Shown: positions 46,287 through 54,940, counted from the first letter of the stretch. The stretch: DNA of 64,000 nt from Saccharofermentans sp. (GCA_024403855.1 JAKSRC010000002.1:62001-126000); one strand, 5' to 3'. Numbers and translations are program-made. The notes: a model not told the origin generated them from the letters alone.

Positions 46287-47492
46287 TTAATCGAAAGGAT
46301 TAATTACAATAGTCTCTGTTCCTGCAACGCCTGATTCTACAAGCATTTCAATATCGAGGTCCTTTTCAGCCTCAATGATATCCTCAGGATGTGGATGTGT
46401 CTTCGGATGCTTTGCTACGAAAACAGTACAGCAATCCTCGTAAGGAAGAATTGATGTCTCAAATGCACCGATATCACGTGAAATATCGCATGTTGCCTGC
46501 TTATCAAGACCGATAAGAGGTCGCATAATGGGCATCTTAACTACTTCATTCGTAGCTGCGATAGCTTCCATCGTCTGTGAAGCAACCTGTCCTAAGCTCT
46601 CACCTGTGATAAGGCACTTACAATCGTTCTTCAATGCGAGGCGCTCAGCGATCTGAAGCATTACACGGCGCATAGTTACTGTAAGCATGTCTTGAGGTGA
46701 ATGCTTATAAAGATCGAGCTGAATCTGAGTAAAGTTAACAATATGAAGATTAATTCTTCCTGAATAGCCGGATACGATCTTTGCGAGGTCGATTACCTTC
46801 TGCTTTGCAAGATCACTTGTATACGGGTATGAGTGGAAATAAACAGCATCCAAAGGCATACCACGGGAAGCCATCATGAAGCCTGCAACAGGGCTGTCGA
46901 TTCCGCCTGACAGAAGGAGCATACCTCTTGAGCATGTACCGACAGGAAGTCCTCTATGCGCCATCATCTTGCCTACATAGATGTAATTTGATTCACGGAT
47001 CTCGACATTAACGATGAAATCAGGATTCTTGACCTTTACAGTCAGATTCGGGAAGTTATCAAGAATAACGCCACCCAATTCTTCACAGATCTCAGGTGAA
47101 GTCATAGGAAAATGCTTATTTCCTCTCTTACTTTCTACCTTAAAAGTGCAGTAAGAAGGATTCTGTCCTAAAAGCTCAGTAACGCAGGAAATGGCATTCT
47201 CCTTGATGGATTCGAAGTCACCTTCAAACTTTCTTGCAAGGCTTACAGATACGATACCGAAAACCTGGCATACAGCCTTCATTATCTCTTCAGCATCTGC
47301 CATGCTCTTGAAATTCTGGTTATCCTCATCCTTAGGTTCAATCCAGATACGGCTCTGGCTCTGATAGATCTTCAGATTGCCGAATCTCTTAAGTCTGTAC
47401 TTGAGATTGCTCTTAAGCTGAATTTCGAAAGATCCTCTGTTAAGGCCTTTGAGAGTTATCTCGCCCATTCTTGCCAAAAGGACATTTGCCAT
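46287..47492 (-). CDS. thiI: tRNA 4-thiouridine synthase ThiI
   Basis: It adenylates U8 of tRNA and transfers sulfur to make s4U; in some bacteria it also serves thiazole synthesis. The 401-aa protein has the N-terminal ferredoxin-like and THUMP domains (to ~170) and the PP-loop LLLSGGIDSPVAGFMMASRG near 175. There is no C-terminal rhodanese domain, the usual form in Bacillota. It lies 9 nt after a cysteine desulfurase gene, its expected sulfur donor. Confidence 0.94.
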   Translation of the reverse strand: MANVLLARMGEITLKGLNRGSFEIQLKSNLKYRLKRFGNLKIYQSQSRIWIEPKDEDNQNFKSMADAEEIMKAVCQVFGIVSVSLARKFEGDFESIKENAISCVTELLGQNPSYCTFKVESKRGNKHFPMTSPEICEELGGVILDNFPNLTVKVKNPDFIVNVEIRESNYIYVGKMMAHRGLPVGTCSRGMLLLSGGIDSPVAGFMMASRGMPLDAVYFHSYPYTSDLAKQKVIDLAKIVSGYSGRINLHIVNFTQIQLDLYKHSPQDMLTVTMRRVMLQIAERLALKNDCKCLITGESLGQVASQTMEAIAATNEVVKMPIMRPLIGLDKQATCDISRDIGAFETSILPYEDCCTVFVAKHPKTHPHPEDIIEAEKDLDIEMLVESGVAGTETIVINPFD

Positions 47493-47501
47493 ATTAGTTC
47501 C

Positions 47502-48641
47502 TCACTTAATTAAAAATTGTTCGTATATCTCGTCGACACGGCTAATGAATTCTTTAGCCTCGTCCATTGTATTATGTCTCGAAAAGCTGAGCCTTACAGC
47601 GTTTGCAGCAGTCTTCCTGTCAATGCCCATCTCAAGCAGAACATATGAAACTTTTTTCGCCTTTGCTGAGCACGCAGAAACTGTCGAAACATATATATCG
47701 TAAATTTCAAGACAGTGAAGCATCGTCTCAGATTCAAAGCCTTTAAATGAAACATTCAAAACATAAGGCAATGCATCATCAGGTGATAGAATCTGCGCTC
47801 CTCTTGCGACTAACTCCTTACGAAGATAAGAATTAATCTCAGTCGTCTTATCATAAGCTTCAGGAATACCTGCGCTTACTTCCTTCAATGCTTCAAGGAA
47901 AGCGCCTGCAAGAAGCGGGCTCTGAGTACCTGACCTCATTCCCTCCTGCTGGCCGCCACCAAGTATAAAAGGATCGATCTTCACGCCGTTCTTAATGAAA
48001 AGAACGCCATTACCCTTTACAGAATGAATCTTATGACCGGAGAAGGATGCCATATCAGCACCTATCGTTGAAAGGTTTACAGGCATTTTGCCCAAAGCCT
48101 GAACGCAGTCCAAATATATTACAGTCGAAGGAGAAATTTTCTTGATCGATTTTGTAATATCATCAATCGGAAGAATCGAACCGGTCTCGTTATTAACTAA
48201 TGTAAAACAAGCAAGAGCTACGCCACCTTTAGTAAGCTCTTCCTCAAGACTTTCCATAGTCGGCTTTCCGCTCTTATCAACTTTAAGATATCTAATCTCA
48301 TAACCAAGCTTGGAAAGATATTCAAGGCATTCAAGGGTTGCCTTATGTTCAGTCCTTGTAGAAATAACAGCATTACCGGCGCGCTTATTGCGGCTCATAT
48401 AACCCTTTATTGCGGTATTCGCACTTTCAGTAGCACAGGAAGTGAAAAAGATCTCACCCGGCTTTGCGCCTAAAAGCTCTGCTGTTTCCTTTCTGATGCC
48501 TTCATAAAGATCAATGGCCTTATTACCAAGCTTATGAAGAGCTCCGGGATTAGCAGAAACGCTGTCTTCCGTGAGTTCCATTAACTTGGCTCTTACCTTT
48601 TCAGATACAAATGTAGTCGCGCTGTTATCGAAATAAATCAT
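47502..48641 (-). CDS. Cysteine desulfurase, NifS/IscS-like
   Basis: A PLP enzyme that takes sulfur from cysteine as a persulfide. The 379-aa protein has the cofactor lysine K204 in SGHKIHSVKGNG, the PLP-stacking H99 (TEHKATLE), D178 and Q181 in YLDCVQALG, and the persulfide Cys324 in STVSACSAKAKK. Its place directly before thiI indicates it supplies ThiI, as the dedicated NifZ-type partner does in Bacillus. First gene of this operon, promoter at 48670-48697. Confidence 0.93.
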   Translation of the reverse strand: MIYFDNSATTFVSEKVRAKLMELTEDSVSANPGALHKLGNKAIDLYEGIRKETAELLGAKPGEIFFTSCATESANTAIKGYMSRNKRAGNAVISTRTEHKATLECLEYLSKLGYEIRYLKVDKSGKPTMESLEEELTKGGVALACFTLVNNETGSILPIDDITKSIKKISPSTVIYLDCVQALGKMPVNLSTIGADMASFSGHKIHSVKGNGVLFIKNGVKIDPFILGGGQQEGMRSGTQSPLLAGAFLEALKEVSAGIPEAYDKTTEINSYLRKELVARGAQILSPDDALPYVLNVSFKGFESETMLHCLEIYDIYVSTVSACSAKAKKVSYVLLEMGIDRKTAANAVRLSFSRHNTMDEAKEFISRVDEIYEQFLIK

Positions 48642-48669
48642 AGTTCGCCTCTTACAAAATAACCTTAGT

Positions 48670-48697
48670 ATTATATATTAGCGAGGTTTTAACGCAA
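48670..48697 (-). promoter_or_regulatory. Candidate promoter of the cysteine desulfurase-thiI operon
   Basis: On the minus strand TTGCGT (48692-48697), 16 nt, TATAAT (48670-48675). The start is near 48663, 22 nt before the ATG. Confidence 0.55.
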
Positions 48698-48749
48698 CCT
48701 GAAAAAGTTAACTTGTCCGCAAAACGCCTTCGATAATAGTAAAACCAAC

Positions 48750-49874
48750 TTACTTCATTGTGATCAATTCGTACTGACGAGTACCGATACCGATCTTCTC
48801 GGCATGCTCAATAGTCTCAGCCCATGAAACATTAGGGTTGCTGTTATGCCAGTGATCACCGTGATCATGGAAGTTCTTCTTCGCCATATTATCTCCAAGC
48901 TGGCTGTTTCTGATAGGAGTAGCCTTGGAGCAGAGATCAACACAAGCCTGATCAAGTGCAACCGGATCAAAAGATGCAAGCATTCCGATGTCAGGAAGAA
49001 TCGGTGCGTCATTCTCGCTGTGGCAATCACAGTTCGGTGATACATCAGTAATGAGGCTGATATGGAAGCACGGTCTTCCTGAAACTACTGCAGCTGTATA
49101 TTCAGCCATTTTGCAACCTAAAAGCTGAGGCGCATTCCAGTTGTCATTTTCAATGGCATCGAAAGCACAGGCACCGATACATCTACCGCATCCCTTACAC
49201 TTGGCAGGATCAATTCTTGCCTTCTTATTCTCATAAATGATAGCGTCAGAACCACAATCATTTGCACATCTCTTACAGCCTTTGCACATATCAGTTATTA
49301 CATGAGGCTGACCGCTCTGATGCTGCTGCATCTTGCCTGCACGGCTTCCGCAACCCATTCCGATATTCTTGATTGCGCCACCAAAGCCTGCCTGCTCATG
49401 GCCTTTGAAATGAGAAAGTGAAATGAAGATATCAGCATCCATAACGGCTCGACCGATATAAGCTTCCTTGCAGTATTCGCCGTTTGGAACCGGAACAAGA
49501 ATATCATCTGTTCCTCTAAGACCGTCAGCGATAATAATCTGGCAACCGGTCGTAATTGTATTAAAACCGTTGATATTGGCGCAATCCATGTGCTCCAAAG
49601 CATGCTTACGGCTTCCTGGATACAAAGTATTACAGTCTGTAAGGAACGGCAAACCGCCATTTTCCTTTACTACATCAGCAACAGCTTTAGCATAGTTAGG
49701 TCTCAAATAAGCAAGGTTACCAAGTTCTCCGAAATGCATCTTGATCGCAACAAACTTACCATCAAAATCTATAGTTTCGATTCCGGCTTTCTTAATAAGC
49801 TTCTGAAGCTTAGTTGTAAGTGAAACACCATTAACAGTTCTAAAATCTGTAAAGTATACCTTTGACTTTTCCAT
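48750..49874 (-). CDS. DUF362 protein with two [4Fe-4S] ferredoxin motifs
   Basis: A 374-aa protein. Residues ~1-185 are the DUF362 domain (FVAIKMHFGELGNLAYLRP, SLSHFKGHEQAGFGGAIKN); a bacterial ferredoxin domain follows with CKGCKRCANDC and CKGCGRCIGAC, enough for two [4Fe-4S] clusters; the tail returns to DUF362-like sequence with several His residues. Such proteins are common in anaerobes and presumed to be electron carriers, with no defined reaction. It stands alone, with GGGAG before the ATG and a possible -10 (TATAAT) at 49922-49927. No clear terminator follows it. Confidence 0.88.
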   Translation of the reverse strand: MEKSKVYFTDFRTVNGVSLTTKLQKLIKKAGIETIDFDGKFVAIKMHFGELGNLAYLRPNYAKAVADVVKENGGLPFLTDCNTLYPGSRKHALEHMDCANINGFNTITTGCQIIIADGLRGTDDILVPVPNGEYCKEAYIGRAVMDADIFISLSHFKGHEQAGFGGAIKNIGMGCGSRAGKMQQHQSGQPHVITDMCKGCKRCANDCGSDAIIYENKKARIDPAKCKGCGRCIGACAFDAIENDNWNAPQLLGCKMAEYTAAVVSGRPCFHISLITDVSPNCDCHSENDAPILPDIGMLASFDPVALDQACVDLCSKATPIRNSQLGDNMAKKNFHDHGDHWHNSNPNVSWAETIEHAEKIGIGTRQYELITMK

Positions 49875-50061
49875 AGTTAAATTCTCCCGATAATGAAATG
49901 GTACTCAAGTTTAATATATCGATTATACATTAAATACCGGATTCAATTTAAACTAGCAGACAATATATCATTATTACATCTGTAAAACTCGTTTATATCA
50001 ATACATCAGTACATCAGATATTTATACAACACTCGAAGCGTTTGTTCTGAAAATCCTATAC

Positions 50062-50097
50062 AAATAACAAAGGCTGTAAACCTTGCGGTTTTCAGCC
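50062..50097 (-). terminator. Rho-independent terminator after the small lipoprotein
   Basis: Stem 50072-50082 with 50087-50097 (one T-T mismatch, loop TTGC), then TTTGTTATTTG on the minus strand. The rest of 49875-50158 holds no gene I can support. Confidence 0.8.
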
Positions 50098-50158
50098 CCT
50101 GTATATTTATTTAAAACTAATATTAATTGTTGCTACTCTGCCATAGACTTCTTCGCAT

Positions 50159-50365
50159 TTACGAACCTTGTTCTGCAACTGCGGTTTCAGGCTTTGGTAT
50201 GAAGCCTTCATAATGAATCGAGCAATAGTAGTTACCATTATATTCTTCTGTTCCTTCTTTGTTACATCCTCTTGCTGAACAAGGCTCTTTCTTTGGGCCA
50301 CAGGATGTCAGAGCTAACATAGAAACTACAACTAATAAAACAGCAATAATTCTTATGGATTTCAT
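50159..50365 (-). CDS. Tiny lipoprotein with a Cys/His knuckle
   Basis: A 68-aa protein: signal peptide, lipobox ALTSC (Cys22) and a short mature part with C-x4-C (CSARGC), then YYCSIH after about 12 residues. Four metal-ligand-like residues in this spacing suggest a zinc or other metal knuckle, but this is inference. It has its own promoter and an elaborate double-hairpin leader, and ends near the terminator at 50062-50097, so it appears to be a single-gene transcript. Function unknown. Confidence 0.75.
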   Translation of the reverse strand: MKSIRIIAVLLVVVSMLALTSCGPKKEPCSARGCNKEGTEEYNGNYYCSIHYEGFIPKPETAVAEQGS

Positions 50366-50398
50366 AACTTATACCTCATAAAGTTAATAGGATATTAT

Positions 50399-50431
50399 GA
50401 GTTACTAGGACTTGTAAAGTCCTAGTAACTC
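50399..50431 (-). repeat. Perfect 15-bp hairpin in the leader of the tiny lipoprotein gene
   Basis: Arms 50399-50413 and 50417-50431 are perfect complements (GAGTTACTAGGACTT) around a 3-nt GTA loop. In minus-strand RNA it would form the second of two stems in the leader, ending 33 nt before the ATG. No T-run follows on either strand, so it is not a simple terminator. Confidence 0.85.
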
Positions 50432-50453
50432 TGTTAAGCGTAGATTAACAGAG
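50429..50453 (-). repeat. Second perfect hairpin sharing three bases with the 15-bp stem
   Basis: Arms 50429-50437 and 50445-50453 (CTCTGTTAA/TTAACAGAG) pair perfectly over 9 bp with a 7-nt loop. Bases 50429-50431 belong to both hairpins, so the two compete at their junction. It would lie at the very 5' end of the transcript. Confidence 0.8.
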
Positions 50454-50458
50454 CGCAC

Positions 50459-50486
50459 AATATAAGCTATTTTGAGATTAGAACAA
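50459..50486 (-). promoter_or_regulatory. Candidate promoter of the tiny lipoprotein gene
   Basis: On the minus strand TTGTTC (50481-50486), 16 nt, TATATT (50459-50464). The start would be near 50452, exactly where the hairpin pair begins. Confidence 0.5.
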
Positions 50487-50499
50487 AAAAGAGATACAT

Positions 50500-50552
50500 G
50501 AAAAATAAAAGTGCCCCCGTTCATCTCAACATTACTGTCCAATAAACGAGGG
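50500..50552 (-). terminator. Terminator after tRNA-Leu
   Basis: CCCTCGTT (minus) from 50545-50552 pairs with AACGGGGG from 50514-50521, followed by CACTTTTATTTTT on the minus strand. The loop of 23 nt is long but the T-rich tail is good. Confidence 0.65.
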
Positions 50553-50567
50553 TAACTTCATTGATTC

Positions 50568-50654
50568 TGGTGCAGATGGCGGGACTTGAACCCGCACGAG
50601 ATTGCTCCCACTAGCACCTGAAGCTAGCGCGTCTGCCAATTCCACCACATCTGC
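50568..50654 (-). tRNA. tRNA-Leu (anticodon CAG)
   Basis: A class II tRNA of 87 nt with encoded CCA. The acceptor stem GCAGATG pairs with CATCTGC, the anticodon stem CTAGC/GCTAG encloses TTCAGGT (anticodon CAG at 50618-50620), and a long variable arm (TGGGAGCAATCTCG) and TTCAAGT loop follow. Confidence 0.96.
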
Positions 50655-50730
50655 ATGCGCGTAAGATTTTATATCAACAGTGGTCATTTTTCAATAAGGA
50701 CAAAAGATAGCTATAGGTTATAATCTTCGT

Positions 50731-53100
50731 ATGAATAAAGTAAATGTCTCAGTATCAGAACTTGCGTCATATATTTCGCGCCGCGGCAATCTCGCCGGCG
50801 GTTCTTACGGTTCTGTTTCCGGAGCCGAAGGAACAAGACTTCACCAGAAGGTTTTTTCGGATCTGAAGAAAGCATACGGAGACATTGTCATTACTGAAGA
50901 ATCACTTTACTACGACTATATATCTGCTTCCGGCCTGACAATCTCGGTAAACGGCAGATTTGACGCAATGTTGATGAAGCCCGGAAAACCTCCGATGATC
51001 TTTGAGATCAAGTCTTTCAACTCGACAAAAGAGAGCTTCGATGCATTGGTTCGTCCGGAACATGTTACCCAGTTAAAACTCTATGGTGCTATGTATCTTC
51101 TGACAAATTCAGATGTGTTAGATGTATCACTTACTCTCAGATATGTATCCATCACAAGTTTTGACAGCTTTGAGAATACATATGAAATGTCTTACGAAGA
51201 GGCACTGAAGTATTGGGAAGAAATATTAGGTGAATATGCAGCTTTTGCTAAGACTTTACTTGATTACCAGAACAGTCTTCTTGACTCAGCAGCACAGATC
51301 AAGTTCCCTTTCGATTCAATAAGGCCGGGCCAGAAAGAATTCATGAAGAAAGCGCTCCTTGCTCTTAACTCAGGAGAGGCCTTCTTTGTCGAAGCACCTA
51401 CAGGAATTGGAAAGACGGTTTCTGTCCTCTACCCCGCTATCAAAGGGCTTGTTAAGAATAGGTACGATCAGATTTTCTATCTGACGGCTAAAGAAGCCAC
51501 AAGAGGTGTTGCTGAAGCAACATTAAATGCTATGCGTAAATCAGGCCTTATCATAAGGTCAATTACGCTCCGTTCAAAAGAGAAAATGTGTCCTTTCGGA
51601 CCGGATTGCGATGCCAAATTCTGTCCACTTGCAAAGGATTACTATGGAAAACTTAAGGATGCTTTGGAAGAATCTCTTGCACTGGATGAGATAACTCCGG
51701 AAAAGATTACTGATATAGCATTAAGGCACAATATCTGTCCTCACGAGTTCCTGATTGATACGATGGAATACTGCACGGTTATAATCGGCGACTATAACCA
51801 CGTCTTCAATCAGAGGGTAACTCTGGTATCGAAAGAGCCCGGAAACCAGCGAATCGCAGTACTCGTCGATGAGGCACACAATATGATCGACAGAGGCAGA
51901 GATATGTTCTCTGCCTCCATCTCATTAAGTCTCATCGATTCCATGATCAAAGACTTCAAAGGTCGCAATACCAAAGTCGAGACTCTTCTCCATCAGTTAC
52001 GAAACTACTTCGTAAATATTGGCACTTTGTTTGATTCATCCAGCTCATGTTTCAAAATGCTTGAAGAAGCTGATGAGCGAAAGGTTCTCATGACCGAAAA
52101 CTGGGAAGCTATGCGTCAGCCTCCAAGGCAGCTTTACGCAAAGTTATGGTACACACTAAGGAATCTTACCCCAATCCTGGATAATCTTGAACAGGGACAA
52201 TGCAGAAAGACTTCGATGAAATTCTTTTTCGAAGCCAGATATTTTCTTACTGTACTTGAGCAGTATTTCGATACTTCATATATAACTACAGCATCGAAAG
52301 AAAACGGTGATATTACTATTACGCTTAACTGTCTGGATTGTGCAAATAAGCTCGATAAGATTATCAAGGACAGAATGTCGGTTATATTCTTTTCGGCTAC
52401 ATTCACACCTTACGAATACTATAGAAATTGTCTTGTAGGACCTGACTGTGACTATTCATCATTCTTGAGACTCCCCTCGCCTTTCCCTCCGGAGAATCTT
52501 GAGATAATGATCGATTCAGACATATCAACAGCTTATAAGAACAGATCCCTTACTGAGTATGATCTTTCTCAGAAAATTGCTGATTGCTTTGCAGGAAGAA
52601 CCGGTAACCATATGATTTTCTTCCCGTCTTTTGAGTATATGAATCAGATCATGCCAAGAATAGACTCCATCCTGTCTAAGAACAAAGATATAAAACACAA
52701 GATAATCTCACAGGTTACTGAGATGAACAGTATCGAAAAAGAGGAATTCTTAAAAAGCTTCAGTGAACCCTACGACGGACTCCTCATTGGTGCTGCAGTA
52801 CTTGGTGGCCATTTCGGAGAAGGCATCGATCTTGTTGGAGACAGATTAAAAGGCGTTGTCATTGTAGGCGTGGGAATACCAAAGATAACACCTGAACGAC
52901 AGATACTTAGCAATTACTACTCCGAGAAGTTCGGTGATGGTTTTGCATTCGCATACAGATTCCCCGGCTGGCAGAAAGTGCTCCAGGCTGTTGGAAGAGT
53001 TATCCGCACAGAAACAGATACAGGCTTCGCACTTCTCATAGACGAGAGACTTGCAAAGCCTGAGTATCTGATGTTATATCCAGATCACTGGAAAATCTAA
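50731..53100 (+). CDS. PD-(D/E)XK nuclease fused to an XPD/DinG-type helicase
   Basis: A 789-aa protein. Residues ~1-190 form a RecB/Cas4-like nuclease domain: H38, D78 (NGRFDAM), E92-x-K94 (FEIKSF) and the QxxxY motif (Q114, Y118). Residues ~195-785 are an SF2 XPD-like helicase with Walker A APTGIGKT (222-229), an iron-sulfur cysteine set (C287, C293, C298, C336), DEAH (380-383), FFSATF and the final QAVGRVIR. It probably unwinds and processes DNA in repair. A TATAAT sits only 6 nt before the ATG with no ribosome binding site, suggesting a leaderless mRNA. It converges on the flavin reductase gene, 6 nt away. Confidence 0.88.
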   Translation: MNKVNVSVSELASYISRRGNLAGGSYGSVSGAEGTRLHQKVFSDLKKAYGDIVITEESLYYDYISASGLTISVNGRFDAMLMKPGKPPMIFEIKSFNSTKESFDALVRPEHVTQLKLYGAMYLLTNSDVLDVSLTLRYVSITSFDSFENTYEMSYEEALKYWEEILGEYAAFAKTLLDYQNSLLDSAAQIKFPFDSIRPGQKEFMKKALLALNSGEAFFVEAPTGIGKTVSVLYPAIKGLVKNRYDQIFYLTAKEATRGVAEATLNAMRKSGLIIRSITLRSKEKMCPFGPDCDAKFCPLAKDYYGKLKDALEESLALDEITPEKITDIALRHNICPHEFLIDTMEYCTVIIGDYNHVFNQRVTLVSKEPGNQRIAVLVDEAHNMIDRGRDMFSASISLSLIDSMIKDFKGRNTKVETLLHQLRNYFVNIGTLFDSSSSCFKMLEEADERKVLMTENWEAMRQPPRQLYAKLWYTLRNLTPILDNLEQGQCRKTSMKFFFEARYFLTVLEQYFDTSYITTASKENGDITITLNCLDCANKLDKIIKDRMSVIFFSATFTPYEYYRNCLVGPDCDYSSFLRLPSPFPPENLEIMIDSDISTAYKNRSLTEYDLSQKIADCFAGRTGNHMIFFPSFEYMNQIMPRIDSILSKNKDIKHKIISQVTEMNSIEKEEFLKSFSEPYDGLLIGAAVLGGHFGEGIDLVGDRLKGVVIVGVGIPKITPERQILSNYYSEKFGDGFAFAYRFPGWQKVLQAVGRVIRTETDTGFALLIDERLAKPEYLMLYPDHWKI

Positions 53101-53106
53101 TTTAGG

Positions 53107-53667
53107 TTAAATAAACTGCTTTCCTGAGCCCCAGGCAGTTCCAACCTTTTCGCCGAGGACATTGTATGAATTGGTAAAGGGATCAAATGCGATAGGTCTG
53201 ACCTTAGCTAAATCCACCTTGCCATCTGTAAGTACGGATTCGTCAACAGAAACATTGACGATTTCAGCCTTAAGAATACATGTTTCTTCATTGAATTCTT
53301 TGACATTGCACTCAACGCAAATCGCAAGTTCATTGATTACAGGTGCGTTTACGAATTCACTCTTAGAAACTGTAAGGCCGCATTTTGCAAGCTTATCAGC
53401 AACATCGTTACCGGAAACGATACCAACATAATCACATGCCGCAACATGTTCAGCATCAGCCATGCTGATAGTAAGAGCACCTGTCTTCATGAAATCCTTG
53501 CAGGTCTTGTGGCTGGGAGTGAGACAAACGGACAGTTCGTTTGACTCAGAGACTCCGCCCCAGGCAGCATTCATAGCATTTGCAACTCCGTTTTCATCGT
53601 ATGCAGCCAGAATCCATACCGGTTGCGGTGTCGTATATGGCTTTACACCCAAATTAACTCTTCCCAT
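53107..53667 (-). CDS. Flavin reductase-like (FMN-binding split-barrel) protein
   Basis: A 186-aa protein of the flavin reductase family. It has the early PVWILAAYDENGVANAMNAAWGG stretch around the FMN site, CLTPSHKTCKDFMKTGALTIS, and VAACDYVGIVSGNDVADKLAKCG. Members bind FMN and reduce it or act as oxidoreductases; the partner is not evident. It follows the GH10 gene at 30 nt and may share its transcript. GGAAGGGAG precedes the ATG. Confidence 0.82.
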   Translation of the reverse strand: MGRVNLGVKPYTTPQPVWILAAYDENGVANAMNAAWGGVSESNELSVCLTPSHKTCKDFMKTGALTISMADAEHVAACDYVGIVSGNDVADKLAKCGLTVSKSEFVNAPVINELAICVECNVKEFNEETCILKAEIVNVSVDESVLTDGKVDLAKVRPIAFDPFTNSYNVLGEKVGTAWGSGKQFI

Positions 53668-53697
53668 TTGAAATCTCCCTTCCGTCCGGAATTACTA

Positions 53698-54906
53698 TTA
53701 AAGAGTCTTTACAGTAACTTCTGAAGGCTCATCACCAAGTGTGATAACACCTTCTGTTCCCGTAATCTCATATGTACCCTTTGTTCCGGTAACTGTTACG
53801 ATACCTTCGCTATTTGTATGGATGACCTCATCCTTGGTCCACCATTCACCCTTAACAAGGCTTAAGAGCTTTTCATATGCAGGCTTAGTTCTGTTATCAA
53901 CAGTAACAAGACCGCTTGGAGCATTAAGCCAAGCACCATCAGCAAAGTCCCAACCTGTAATTGCCTTGATATTAGGATCTGCGAAAAGGATTCTGTACAT
54001 TTCTTCCCACTGCTGAGCCTGTCTCTCTTCGCCTGCAATTGTTGTAGGCCAATCAGTTACCTGCCAGTCGTTGAGATCTTCGATATATTCAGGAATAAGT
54101 GTACCTGATACCAAAGTATTCTCTGTAAAGTGAATCGGCAAACCGAATCTTGAGAATCTCTTTAATACATCATAGAGCTTTTCTGTTCCCCAGTAGCCCT
54201 GATGCTGGTGAGACTGGATTCCGATTGCAGAAATCTCAACGCCTGCATCAAGCAAATCTTCAATGAGCTGCTCATACTTGGGAGTTGTATTGAAATCATT
54301 AATAAGGAATGTTCCATTCGGGTTAGCAGCTCTTGCAGCAGCGAAAACTTCCTTTACAAGACCTACTCTTCCATACTTATTGCACAGTCTTGTTACTGCG
54401 TTATCGTACTTGTCGAAAATAGGCATGATAACAACTTCATTGATAACATCCCAAATATCGATAGTGCCCTTAAATGCAGTTACTTCTCTGTTAATTCTTT
54501 CGAGCTGTTTATCCATGATAACTTCATCAGAATACTTCAAAAGCCAGTCAGCACAAACTGTATGCCAGCAAAGCGGGTGACCTTTCATAGTGATGTTGTT
54601 TGCTTTAAGAATTTCAGATGCGTCCTTAAGCTGCTGATAATTAGGATAGCCTTCTTCAGGTTCATATCTTCCCCAATAGAAAGGAAGAGTTCCGTAATTC
54701 ATGAGCTTAAGCCACTTTTCCTGTCTGTCCTTATCTGCCTTTTTTCCTTCAAATTCAAGGAAATCAAAAGCGCCGGAACCAAAAAGGAACTGATGCGATT
54801 TCTGGTTTAAAACCAAGTCTTTGTCAGCAACCGCGTTGCCATTCTTGTCAACAACTCTTACAACGCTTTTGCCGATACGATGTTCAGGAGTAGTCATAAT
54901 ATTCAT
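53698..54906 (-). CDS. Glycoside hydrolase family 10, endo-1,4-beta-xylanase-like, cytoplasmic
   Basis: A 402-aa GH10 enzyme without signal peptide or membrane anchor, so it should act inside the cell, for example on imported xylo-oligosaccharides. KGHPLCWH lines the site; the acid/base Glu is in IWDVINEV (near 158) and the nucleophile Glu in HFTENTL (near 262). ITGWDFADGAWL supplies the late substrate-binding Trp. The final ~60 residues form a short beta-rich tail (Thr/Glu-rich). It has a GGGGAGG ribosome binding site and a promoter at 54941-54968. Confidence 0.9.
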   Translation of the reverse strand: MNIMTTPEHRIGKSVVRVVDKNGNAVADKDLVLNQKSHQFLFGSGAFDFLEFEGKKADKDRQEKWLKLMNYGTLPFYWGRYEPEEGYPNYQQLKDASEILKANNITMKGHPLCWHTVCADWLLKYSDEVIMDKQLERINREVTAFKGTIDIWDVINEVVIMPIFDKYDNAVTRLCNKYGRVGLVKEVFAAARAANPNGTFLINDFNTTPKYEQLIEDLLDAGVEISAIGIQSHQHQGYWGTEKLYDVLKRFSRFGLPIHFTENTLVSGTLIPEYIEDLNDWQVTDWPTTIAGEERQAQQWEEMYRILFADPNIKAITGWDFADGAWLNAPSGLVTVDNRTKPAYEKLLSLVKGEWWTKDEVIHTNSEGIVTVTGTKGTYEITGTEGVITLGDEPSEVTVKTL

Positions 54907-54940
54907 AGTTCATTCCTCCCCATTTTTTTGGAATAATTTG

